37,957 nt of DNA from Verrucomicrobiota bacterium (GTDB taxonomy: Bacteria; Verrucomicrobiota; Verrucomicrobiia; Limisphaerales; VHDF01), in assembly GCA_016871495.1 (NCBI GenBank), contig VHDF01000042.1, positions 1-37,957 of the forward strand, given 5' to 3'. The notes under the pieces were generated by a model. That model saw only the letters and a list, made by a program, of their open reading frames with translations. It did no database searches and was not told where the DNA came from. Made by a program: the position numbers and the translations under genes. Positions 7,402-15,477 of the stretch are shown here, piece by piece (positions within the stretch are counted from its first letter, which is position 1; each line of letters opens with the position of its first letter).

Positions 7402-8969
7402 TTCTCAGCGGGTCCGTCCGACGCTCCATCGCGTCTCCGCCCTGGACGGATTGGGTCCGTGCCCTCAGGCGAGGGATGCCCTATGCCTTGTGCTTGGGGC
7501 TGGCGCTCGTCGTCCAAACTTCTCCCTCGGACCCCGTCATCCTGATCCAGCCCTACTTGCAGCCTGGCCATGAGGCGGCATTGCGGACGGAAGACTCCAA
7601 GACCCTTCGTTGGTACACCGACCTCAAACCCGCCGCATTTGCCGTCCGCTTCGGCGAGGAAGGCGCCACGCCCAGAATCGCTCTACCGGAAAGATCCCGG
7701 ATTCAGTGGCCTGGATTCGACGCCTTTCAATACACCGCCTCCCTGGAAGATCTTCCGCTCAACGCCGTCATCCGCTATCGAGTCGTGCAAGAACCGCGGG
7801 GCCCGTCCACCAACGTTCTCACGGTTCGTGAAGGATCATTCGCCACCCGCCGCAGTCCCGATCGAGCGGTTCGCTTCTTCGTCGCGGGGGACTTGGCCGA
7901 CGGAAAACCAACTTCGCGCCGCATCGCCGATCAGATCGCCCGGGTCAAACCCGAGTTCGGCCTGCTCACCGGCGACATCGTCTACTCCAATGGCACCTTG
8001 ACGGAATACCTCGATCATTTCTGGCCTGTCTACAATCAACCCGCCAGCACGGGCCCCCAGTACGGCGCCCCCCTGATGAAATCGGTGGTTTTCTATCCGG
8101 TGGTCGGCAACCACGACCTGAGCGGGTTCGATTTCCATCGATATCCGGATGGCATGGCGGCCTTTCTGTTTTTCGACGTGCCGCGGAATGGCCCCCGATT
8201 CCTTCCCCAGCATTTCTTGGCGGCGGATGCAGCCACCTGGAAGATCCACGTTGAAAAATCTGTCCTGCGCGGTTTTCCACCCATTCAAGGCCCCACCGGC
8301 CGTTTGGCCGATTTTCGAGAGTCGGTCGGAACCATGTTTCCCGGGCTTTGCAATTACAGCTTCGAGAACGGCCCGTTGCACGCGCTCTGCCTGGACATGA
8401 GCGGATATGTCAACGTGGATGATCCCACGTTGAATGATTGGATCCGGGCCGATCTGCTCTCCTCATCGGCTCCCTGGAAACTCGTTTTCTTCCATCAACC
8501 GGGCTTCAATCAATCCAAGTCCCATTGGGCGGAACAACGCGCCCGGCGACTGGCGCCCCTCTTCGAGTCCTGCGGCGTGGCCATGGTCTTCTCGGGACAC
8601 GTCCATAACTACCAGCGATCCCATCCCCTGCGATTCAAGCCAAGCCAGATCCAAACCAATGGGGAAGTGCCCGGCACTTTCCAGCTCGACAACCGTTTCG
8701 ACGGACGTCGGCGGACGCGCGCGGATGGAGTGATCTACATCGTATCCGGAGGCGCCGGCGCCAGCCTGTACGACAAAGACTTCACCGGTCACCCCAAAGC
8801 ATGGAAACGGGGAGCCTCTGAACCGGAAAATTATATGGCTCGTTTTGTGAGCGATCGCCACACCTTCTCGCTGCTCGATGTTGGGCCTGATCGCTTAACG
8901 CTGCGCCAAATCGACGATCGCGGGGCGGAAGTTGATCACCTCGAAGTCACCCGGGGAGCCTCCCCTTGA
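7386..8969 (+). CDS. Purple-acid-phosphatase-like exported phosphoesterase
   Basis: This is a dinuclear-metal phosphoesterase of the calcineurin superfamily, close to purple acid phosphatases. All five motif blocks are visible, numbered from the ATG at 7386 (527 residues): GDLAD (168-172), GDIVY (196-200, with the purple-acid-type Tyr), GNHD (241-244), FFHQPGF (368-374) and GHVHNYQR (404-411). A fibronectin-like N-terminal domain (about 50-155) precedes the catalytic domain, as in plant and bacterial purple acid phosphatases. The ATG at 7386 overlaps the end of the upstream gene by 16 nt. An internal ATG at 7476 (Met31) would place the hydrophobic MPYALCLGLALVVQ segment at the N terminus as a standard signal peptide and is an equally good start. 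It probably hydrolyses phosphate esters outside the cytoplasm. The substrate is unknown. Confidence 0.85.
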   Translation: MRSRLVLSGSVRRSIASPPWTDWVRALRRGMPYALCLGLALVVQTSPSDPVILIQPYLQPGHEAALRTEDSKTLRWYTDLKPAAFAVRFGEEGATPRIALPERSRIQWPGFDAFQYTASLEDLPLNAVIRYRVVQEPRGPSTNVLTVREGSFATRRSPDRAVRFFVAGDLADGKPTSRRIADQIARVKPEFGLLTGDIVYSNGTLTEYLDHFWPVYNQPASTGPQYGAPLMKSVVFYPVVGNHDLSGFDFHRYPDGMAAFLFFDVPRNGPRFLPQHFLAADAATWKIHVEKSVLRGFPPIQGPTGRLADFRESVGTMFPGLCNYSFENGPLHALCLDMSGYVNVDDPTLNDWIRADLLSSSAPWKLVFFHQPGFNQSKSHWAEQRARRLAPLFESCGVAMVFSGHVHNYQRSHPLRFKPSQIQTNGEVPGTFQLDNRFDGRRRTRADGVIYIVSGGAGASLYDKDFTGHPKAWKRGASEPENYMARFVSDRHTFSLLDVGPDRLTLRQIDDRGAEVDHLEVTRGASP

Positions 8970-9047
8970 ATTCCTCAGACGCTCTCAACGGGTCCACATC
9001 GAACCTCAAACCTCCCGACTAACTTCAGCATCCCGTTCGTGGGGAGG

Positions 9048-11174
9048 CTAGGCGAACTGAAGTTTCGACATCGGCGCTTCCGAATCCCATCCGCGCGGAG
9101 GTTTGCTTCCGATCGAGGAAACATCCTTGATCGAGATCTGGTTGCCGCGGGTTTTTGCCCCTTTCACCGCCACCTCCGATGGATGGCACGTCTGCTGGTG
9201 GATCTTCTGATACGGAGCGGGTTTGTACTTGATGTAAAGAGTTTCCGGCGTGCCGGCGTCGAAGAACAGAATTTTCGATTTGGGCGGAATGCACTCGTAT
9301 TCCTTGTTCAAAATGGTGCCTCCAAAAGTAAAACGCTTCAGATACGTCGCCTCCCGGTTGGTGTAGGCCAGCGTCATCACTTGATCCCGGTCCGGCACCG
9401 CCGCGTAAATTAAGTCGGGCCCGACAAACAGTTTCTCCGGCAGTTCGACCACGCGGTAATGACCGTCCTTGAACACGAGAAGCAGCTTGTCAAATTTCGT
9501 GCAGTCCACCCGATACTCCTCGCCCGAAACCTTGTAACCCAAATAGCCGGACTCGCGGTCATACGCTACCTTGAACGCCTTGAACGCGACCTCCTTGGCG
9601 TCCACCTCGTCATACCGGCTCGACCGGGTCTGCCGGGGATAAAGCGGGCCGAAGGCATCGAGCAGGCCTTGCAACCTCTGCAGGGCATAGGCGCTGATGT
9701 TCTTGAGATGCTTGCGTGTCGAAGCCAGTTCGCCCTCGATCTTTTCGATCTCCTCCTTGTGCTTCGCGATGTCAAAAAGGGAAATCCGGCGAATTCTGAC
9801 GCCCAGCAGCATCTCCAAATCCTCGCCGCTCAGGTCGCGCCTCATCTCCTTTCGATGCGGCTTGAACCCCTCGACGATGGCCGCGTTCACAGACTCCTGC
9901 GTCTGGCAGGTCTCGATCCGCTTGTAGAGACGATTCTCGATAAAAATCCGCACCAGGGTCTTGGCGTGCAACTCATCGCCCAGTTGCTTTTCCTTCAGCT
10001 CCAACTCCCGCCGGAGCAAGCCGAGCAATTGAGACGTATTCTCCCGCAAAACCTCGGACACCGTCATCTCCACCGGCCGCTTGTCCTTGATCACCGCGAT
10101 CCGGCTCGAGATGGAGACTTCGCAGTCGGTGAACGCGTAAAGGGCATCCATCAACTTTTCGGTGCTCACGCCCTGCGGAGCACGCACCTCGATCTCCACT
10201 TTCTCCGAAGTGAAATCCTGAATGCTGCGAATCTTGATCTTGCCCTTGCGCGCGGCGTCCTCGATGGACCCAATCAGTGAATCGGTCGTGGTGGTCGGAG
10301 GGATCTCGGTGATCACCACCGATTCACCATCCCGCTCTTTGATCCGGGCCCGCACCTTGATGCTCCCCTGGCCGTCGGCATACTCCCTCGCGTCCATCAG
10401 GCCGCCCGTCTGAAAGTCCGGAAGCAGTTTGAACGGCTGATTTCTCAGAATCGCCATCTGAGCCTGCAATAACTCCGGAAAATTGTGAGGCAGAATGCGC
10501 ACCGAGAGCCCCACCGCAATGCCCTCCGCCCCCAGCATCAGCAGCAAGGGCAGTTTGCACGGTAGAACGATGGGCTCCTTGGCGCGGCCGTCGTAACTCG
10601 ATACGAAGTCCGTGATTTCATCGTGGAAGAGTTCCCGTCGCGCCAGCTCGGTGAGACGGCATTCGATATAACGAGGCGCCGCGGCGGCGTCCCCGGTATA
10701 AATGTTGCCGAAGTTCCCCTGACCCTCGATCAAGTAACGCTTGTTGGCCAGAACCACCAGCGCGTCCCCGATCGACGCTTCCCCATGCGGATGATACTGC
10801 ATGCAGTGCCCGGCGATGTTCGCCACCTTGATAAACCGTCCGTCATCCTTCTCGTGCAGGCCCCACATGATGCGCCGCTGAACCGGTTTCAATCCGTCCG
10901 CGAGATGGGGAATGGCGCGGTCGCGAATCACATAGGACGCGTACTCCAGAAAGTTCGTGTTCACCCGTTTGTGCAGCGCCAATTCGGTCTTGGCGGGCTC
11001 GAAGGGACGATGCGTGGCAAGCCCCACCGCTCCAGCCTCCGCCACCACGTGGCTCTCACCCCCGGAAAGATGGGCGGGGGCGGGAGACTCGGTTTCACGC
11101 TTGCCCGCCCCCGTGGCGGCCCCGCTCGGGATGAGTTCCGGTTGATTCGGATCGTGCTTTTTCTTGTCGGCCAT
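9048..11174 (-). CDS. Type IIA DNA topoisomerase A subunit (ParC/GyrA-like)
   Basis: This is the breakage-reunion subunit of a gyrase or topoisomerase IV, 708 residues long. After a roughly 65-residue charged, low-complexity N-terminal extension come the family blocks: YASYVIRDRAIPHLADGLKPVQRRI (78-102), AGHCMQYHPHGEASIGDALV (121-140), and GNFGNIYTGDAAAAPRYIE with the catalytic Tyr169. A coiled-coil tower region follows at about 430-500. The C-terminal domain is short and I see no GyrA-box (QRRGGKG-like) motif, which favours a decatenase-type enzyme over a supercoiling gyrase. The length is below the roughly 800-870 residues of classical GyrA. No ATPase-subunit (parE/gyrB) gene is in the window. 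ATG start at 11174. Whether this is the only A subunit in the genome cannot be judged here. Confidence 0.88.
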   Translation of the reverse strand: MADKKKHDPNQPELIPSGAATGAGKRETESPAPAHLSGGESHVVAEAGAVGLATHRPFEPAKTELALHKRVNTNFLEYASYVIRDRAIPHLADGLKPVQRRIMWGLHEKDDGRFIKVANIAGHCMQYHPHGEASIGDALVVLANKRYLIEGQGNFGNIYTGDAAAAPRYIECRLTELARRELFHDEITDFVSSYDGRAKEPIVLPCKLPLLLMLGAEGIAVGLSVRILPHNFPELLQAQMAILRNQPFKLLPDFQTGGLMDAREYADGQGSIKVRARIKERDGESVVITEIPPTTTTDSLIGSIEDAARKGKIKIRSIQDFTSEKVEIEVRAPQGVSTEKLMDALYAFTDCEVSISSRIAVIKDKRPVEMTVSEVLRENTSQLLGLLRRELELKEKQLGDELHAKTLVRIFIENRLYKRIETCQTQESVNAAIVEGFKPHRKEMRRDLSGEDLEMLLGVRIRRISLFDIAKHKEEIEKIEGELASTRKHLKNISAYALQRLQGLLDAFGPLYPRQTRSSRYDEVDAKEVAFKAFKVAYDRESGYLGYKVSGEEYRVDCTKFDKLLLVFKDGHYRVVELPEKLFVGPDLIYAAVPDRDQVMTLAYTNREATYLKRFTFGGTILNKEYECIPPKSKILFFDAGTPETLYIKYKPAPYQKIHQQTCHPSEVAVKGAKTRGNQISIKDVSSIGSKPPRGWDSEAPMSKLQFA

Positions 11175-11782
11175 GGTTAAAAACCTGCGGAACGTAAGGT
11201 TTCAAACCTCGCGGGAAAATCAAAAAATCACCGGAATTTTTTGAGGTCATTTGCCGCCAGACGCCGATGGAATGCGTTGCCGCCATGGATGAACCCGACC
11301 CAAGCTGGGACATTTCATACTCATTCCGCGCCCCCCCGGTTTCCCAGGCTGAGGAAAGCGCCCCTTGGTTGCACCAACCACCTGACTTGCCAAGACTCAA
11401 CCCCGGTCATGGTGGATGACCGGGAGCACTCCCGTCTCGCTCACGAGGTCACCGGATCAAGCATGCTTCCTTATCTCCATGCCTTCGTGCCTCCGTGAGA
11501 TTCCCTTCGTTTCCGTCTGACTGAACTCCCGAATCAAGAGTTGGGACAGGATGAACAGGATTCGGACTCTTCCATCCCGTCCATCCTGATCTTCATGCCC
11601 AAACTGCTGAAGGATTCGCTTCGCTGAATGATCCAACCGGGCTCCCGAAGCACTGGAACCGGCCTTCGGTGACCGACCGTCGGTATGAAAAGAAACCTGG
11701 GTGAGGGGCCCCGCAATCCATCCGTTTCACACCGCCTCCCATTGCTTCGGGATCACCGAACACTTCCGTCGTCCGCGGCACC
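11175..11782. other. 608-nt gene-free interval with repeat relics
   Basis: No gene is supported. It contains a perfect 9-bp hairpin (CCCGGTCAT 11402-11410, loop GGTGG, ATGACCGGG 11416-11424) without a T-run, and an imperfect inverted repeat at 11547-11588 annotated separately. The promoter of the topoisomerase gene should lie in the first part (11175-11300), which is locally AT-richer, but no clear -35/-10 pair was identified. The short open frames here have no recognisable content. Confidence 0.5.
11547..11588. repeat. Imperfect inverted repeat of the ACAGGATgaACAGGAT type
   Basis: CAGGATGAACAGGAT (11547-11561) faces ATCCCGTCCATCCTG (11574-11588) across 12 nt, with 13 of 15 positions complementary. 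Repeats with this wording recur between genes in several planctomycete and verrucomicrobial genomes (general recollection, not checked here). Only one copy is seen in this window. Confidence 0.5.
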
Positions 11783-12727
11783 CTAGAAAATCACCGATAC
11801 ATCCACAAACAACCCTTTGTTGCCGCCTTGGAATCGGCCTTCGATTTGCAGGAGGAAACTCCATTTCGAATTGGGACCGCTTAACACGAAATAGGGCACG
11901 TAAGCCGGCTCACGACCGGCATTGGTCAGGTGCTCAACTCTAAAACCCACGCCGGGACGGATCGCCTCGTACCAGATCGGCAAGTATTCAGCCTCCAAGC
12001 TGTAGCGAGTTCGAGAGCCGCGCCCGGTCGCGTCGTCCAAACCGACCCCGGCTGTCGCGTAAAAATCCTGGTAATTCACCCGTCCCACGCCAGTCATCAG
12101 CCACCGGTCTTCATCCATGAAAGCGTGCGCGCCGAGGGAATTGAGCCCGCAGCGATAAAACGTTTCCAGAAAGACACCCTTGGACGGCCCTTGGAGTTCA
12201 AAGCTCGCTTCGCGCCGCGCTTCGTCGCTCAGCGGAACCGACAACTCGCCCACCAATGACACCGTCACGCTGTGAAACAACCCGTCGCTGGCCGACGATC
12301 CCCCGATGGATTGCAGCGTGTAGGCGACTCCAGGGGAACGACCCGACAGCGAAAACGCCCGCAACGACTGAATCCGCGGATTGCTGGACGGATCGCCCGC
12401 GAGCGACGTGCTGAAGATCGCGGGTTCGCTCGCGGACAGCCGCATCGACACGTCGTATTGCTTCAATGACCGGAACTGGCCCACGGTCAGAGTATTTCGG
12501 TCATTGATTTGCCAATGGATGAACGCGTCCTCGAACCTTCCTCCGCGATCCCGCAGCGAACCGTCGTTCCGCAGGTCCAGACTCACCACCCGCCACTCGA
12601 TGAAATACGAGAATTGATCGCCCATTGGCCCGCCGCTAATCAACTCGACTTTGGGCACATAAGCCTTCGCCAAGTCCTGTGGTGACCGCTCCTCATAACG
12701 GCCGGTGATCCACACCGCCAGGGGCAC
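11783..12727 (-). pseudogene. 5'-truncated outer-membrane beta-barrel-like protein
   Basis: The 314-residue frame reads as alternating short amphipathic strands with aromatic girdles, for example DQFSYFIEWRVVSLDL, RYSLEAEYLPIWYEAIRP and KWSFLLQIEGRFQGG. It ends in ..FVDVSVIF, a terminal phenylalanine typical of outer-membrane barrels. An N-terminal export signal should be present but is not. The frame begins at a GTG (12727) just inside the protein, a stop closes it at 12785-12787, and no signal-peptide coding stretch is visible in any minus-strand frame up to 13030. It therefore looks like the 3' part of a longer gene that lost its 5' end. The alternative is a cytoplasmic start on an intact but unusual protein. 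The specific family is not recognised. Confidence 0.55.
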
Positions 12728-13030
12728 GGTCGGCGTTGGCTCCCGTTCAGCCGGCAGCCGTGGTTGAAAAGAGTTGGGCTGGGTTCAAACTCGAGGCTTC
12801 AGCTCAGAGATGTTATCATGGGATCACGAGGAAGCCCTTTCACCACGGATGGCACGGCTGATACGGAGAAGAAGGGGTTTCCGGGAACGCGGGAACCTCC
12901 CTCCGATCAGCGACTGTCCGTGGAAATCGACACCCCTCCCGCTTGCAGCACAGCTTCGCAACGCACTCGCTGGAGGTGGGGTGACGCGCGCTTCATCCCA
13001 TGACGCGCGGACCTCGCCCCTTCTGCCGGT
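12728..13030. other. Gene-free interval where the barrel gene's 5' end would be expected
   Basis: No gene is supported. A segment at about 12841-12872 (CACCACGGATGGCACGGCTG and following) resembles the ACCACGGATG-type intergenic repeats of related genomes, as a single copy. Short minus-strand frames here start with ATG but do not encode a hydrophobic leader. Confidence 0.4.
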
Positions 13031-14497
13031 TCATCGCGGAAGCCGCACCGGATGGTCCGCTACCCCAAACAACAAGATCGCCATCGCCGCCACACACTGG
13101 CGCATATCCGACGGACTCACCTTGTCCACCGTGTCCGCCTCCGTATGGTGAAACCAGAAATATCGATCCCGATCGCCCTTGAGGTCCAACACCGGCACGC
13201 CCTCGGGAATCATCTGCGCCGCGTCCGCCGGACGAGCCCCGACGTCGATCCGCGCGGCGGCTGCCGGTTGCACCAGGGGCAGCAACCCCCGCAACAACTT
13301 CATCCCTCGCTCACTGCCTGTGAAACGAAAACCGGTCGGAGCAAAAATTCCCTCGTCCGATTCGAACGCCAGCACGTGATGCGCCATTTCTTGCCGATGC
13401 GCCTCCACGTAGGCCTTGGCGCCTCCCAACCCGTTCTCCTCGTTCGTCCAGAGCACCAAACGCATCGTTCGCTTGGGGCGCAACCCCAACTCCTTCACCA
13501 ACCGCATGACTTCCCAGGCCGCCATGCATCCGCCGCCATCGTCTTGTGCCCCCTGCCCCACATCCCACGAATCAATATGACCTCCCATCACGACAATCTC
13601 CCCGGGAGACTCCGACCCAAGCAGGTCCGCCACGACATTGCGCGATCGGGCGGGATTGGGGTCGGTGCGCGCGGACATGTTCAATTCCAGCCGCAATCTT
13701 GTCCCCCGCTGTTGCTCCCGCATCAACCGGTCGGCGTCTTCCGCCGCGATGGCCGCGTGCGGAATCTTCGTCACCGCGGGATCGTAACTCATCATGCCCG
13801 TGTGGGGAGTGCGAAGGGAATACGGGGCCACCGACCGCACCAAGCTGGCCACCGCCCCGGCTTTTGCGGCGGCAATCGCTCCTTGCACCCGGTAACTCAC
13901 CGTTTCGCCATAGGAAGTGAAAGCAGCGTTGAAGAGCACGATGCGTCCTCGAACTTCCGATTCCCTGGCCCGCAGTTCGGCAAAATTGGTGACGACCAAG
14001 CAGTCTGCCACGAGTCCTTCTGGAGCGGTGCCCACCGAACCCCCCAAGCCCAGCATCGGGAGTTCCATCGCGTGGGGTGAGAGCATCCGCAACGATTCCT
14101 TGCCTCTCACCCACCGCGTCACTTCCACCGGCTCCCCCGTCACCCGGTCGAATCCATCCGCCTTCAATTCCCCCAAAATCCAGTCGATCGCCGCTTCCAG
14201 ATTGGTGGACCCGCTCAGGCGCGGCCCGAATCGATCGCAGAGATACGCCAACCGTTCCATGGCGCGATTCGAACGCCACGCGGATTCCCGCAACCGTTCC
14301 AAGCGTTGAGCCAAGTCCCCCGGCACGCGAAATTCCTCCGCACCACTCTCCCCGTTCGTGACCGGTGATCCCGCCGCCAGGGCGAACACCAGCACCCAGA
14401 CCCGGCTCCCCAGCCATGCGCCCCGGAGGAAGGTTCTGCCTCCCTGGCGTCCAAAGAATGACTCCACCCGAAATCGCATTGCGCGAACCGCTTTCAT
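13031..14497 (-). CDS. Exported M28-family zinc aminopeptidase/carboxypeptidase
   Basis: This is a co-catalytic di-zinc exopeptidase of 488 residues. Numbered from the ATG at 14497, it has a leader (hydrophobic VWVLVFALAAG at 33-43), a PA-like insert (about 145-270, including VRGRIVLFN at 182-190), and the M28 catalytic domain. The zinc ligands are all visible: His307 in GGHIDSWD, Asp319 in GAQDDGGG, Glu353/Glu354 in WTNEENGLGG (catalytic base plus ligand), Asp381 in FESDEG and His451 in FWFHHTEADTVDKV. An insert-bearing M28 of this type resembles plasma glutamate carboxypeptidase relatives. The frame is open far upstream (to 15682) only because it runs antisense to the glycosyltransferase. 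The ATG at 14497, or Met7 at 14479, gives the export signal and is chosen. Its start faces the glycosyltransferase start 15 nt away. Confidence 0.88.
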   Translation of the reverse strand: MKAVRAMRFRVESFFGRQGGRTFLRGAWLGSRVWVLVFALAAGSPVTNGESGAEEFRVPGDLAQRLERLRESAWRSNRAMERLAYLCDRFGPRLSGSTNLEAAIDWILGELKADGFDRVTGEPVEVTRWVRGKESLRMLSPHAMELPMLGLGGSVGTAPEGLVADCLVVTNFAELRARESEVRGRIVLFNAAFTSYGETVSYRVQGAIAAAKAGAVASLVRSVAPYSLRTPHTGMMSYDPAVTKIPHAAIAAEDADRLMREQQRGTRLRLELNMSARTDPNPARSRNVVADLLGSESPGEIVVMGGHIDSWDVGQGAQDDGGGCMAAWEVMRLVKELGLRPKRTMRLVLWTNEENGLGGAKAYVEAHRQEMAHHVLAFESDEGIFAPTGFRFTGSERGMKLLRGLLPLVQPAAAARIDVGARPADAAQMIPEGVPVLDLKGDRDRYFWFHHTEADTVDKVSPSDMRQCVAAMAILLFGVADHPVRLPR

Positions 14498-14512
14498 AAG
14501 CCAGTTTTTTCC

Positions 14513-15382
14513 ATGCCGAAACCGAAACTCCTCATCCTCATTCCCGCCTATAATGAGGAGTCTCGCATCGGCCCCACGCTGGAACGCTTCGGACGCTATT
14601 ATCAAGGTGATTTTCCCATGGAAACCCGGGTCGTCGTCGTCCTGAACGGTTGCCGCGACAACACTCTGGGAGTCGTGCAGTCCGTCGCCGCCCAATACCC
14701 TTGCATCGGATGGACCGTGTTCAACGCGGCCATCGGCAAAGGCGGCGCCATCATCGAGGGACTGAAGCTCAGCCACACGGCGGATCTCATCGGGTTCGTG
14801 GACGCGGATGGAGCGACCGGCCCGGAATCTTTTGGAAATCTGGCGCGGGGCTGCCTGGAACCCGGGGTGGATTGCGTGGTGGGCTCCCGCCGTGTCCCCG
14901 GCTCGATCATCCACCAAGCCCAGCCCAGCAATCGTCTTCTCGCCAGCAAAGTGTTTCATTTCATCGTCGAAGCGCTTTTTCACATGGGAATCAAAGACAC
15001 GCAATGCGGCGCCAAGGTCATGCGGCAGGCGGCCGTCATGCGCATCCACGAGTCCCTCCACATCGCCGACATGGCCTTTGACATCAACCTGCTCTACTGC
15101 TTGAAACGATCGGGCTATCGCCTCAAGGAGTCTCCGGTGGAATGGACCGATCACCTCGGATCGACCGTGCGCTATTTCCGAACGTCTCTGGTGATGTTTT
15201 TGTCCGTTTGCCGGCTCCGTTTGGTCCATTCTCCTTTCCGTTTCCTCCTGCGCTGGGCTCGTCCGCTGGTGGCGCGCATTTACATTTCCCTCCGGAATCC
15301 GCCACCGCTTGAAGCTCCCACTCCCGATGTCCCCACCATCTATCAAGTGGGGAAAGAACAAACCCCGACCTCGGGAACCTGA
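14513..15382 (+). CDS. Family 2 glycosyltransferase, ALG5/DPM1-like
   Basis: This is an inverting GT-A glycosyltransferase of 289 residues that probably transfers a sugar from an NDP-sugar or a polyprenyl-phosphate-linked substrate. LILIPAYNEE (7-16) is the nucleotide-binding start of the GT2 fold. VDADGA (96-101) contains the metal-binding DxD (Asp97-Ala-Asp99). IKDTQCGAKVMR and the downstream VEW segment match dolichyl-phosphate beta-glucosyltransferase-like enzymes. There are no multi-pass C-terminal membrane segments, only a basic, moderately hydrophobic C-terminal third that may associate with the inner face of the membrane. The ATG at 14513 directly precedes the fold's first strand. The acceptor is unknown. 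It diverges from the M28 peptidase gene and is followed by a propeller gene 95 nt downstream. Confidence 0.87.
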   Translation: MPKPKLLILIPAYNEESRIGPTLERFGRYYQGDFPMETRVVVVLNGCRDNTLGVVQSVAAQYPCIGWTVFNAAIGKGGAIIEGLKLSHTADLIGFVDADGATGPESFGNLARGCLEPGVDCVVGSRRVPGSIIHQAQPSNRLLASKVFHFIVEALFHMGIKDTQCGAKVMRQAAVMRIHESLHIADMAFDINLLYCLKRSGYRLKESPVEWTDHLGSTVRYFRTSLVMFLSVCRLRLVHSPFRFLLRWARPLVARIYISLRNPPPLEAPTPDVPTIYQVGKEQTPTSGT

Positions 15383-15477
15383 TCGGCGAAGCGCGGCCCA
15401 TTCGGGATGCACCAAGCATGGCGCTCGCCCCGAAGCGCCGGCTTGGCTTCCCGATAAACCTCCTCTAGGCTGAGCCC

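Noticed and set aside
9021-9064. 8-bp inverted repeat AACTTCAG/CTGAAGTT between two convergent genes, possible shared terminator
   Set aside because: The 28-nt loop is long, the T-run is very short, and the stem spans the topoisomerase stop codon, so it is not a convincing intrinsic terminator.
11402-11424. Perfect 9-bp hairpin as a terminator or operator
   Set aside because: It has no T-run on either strand and no gene end or start nearby, so it is only mentioned under the gene-free interval.
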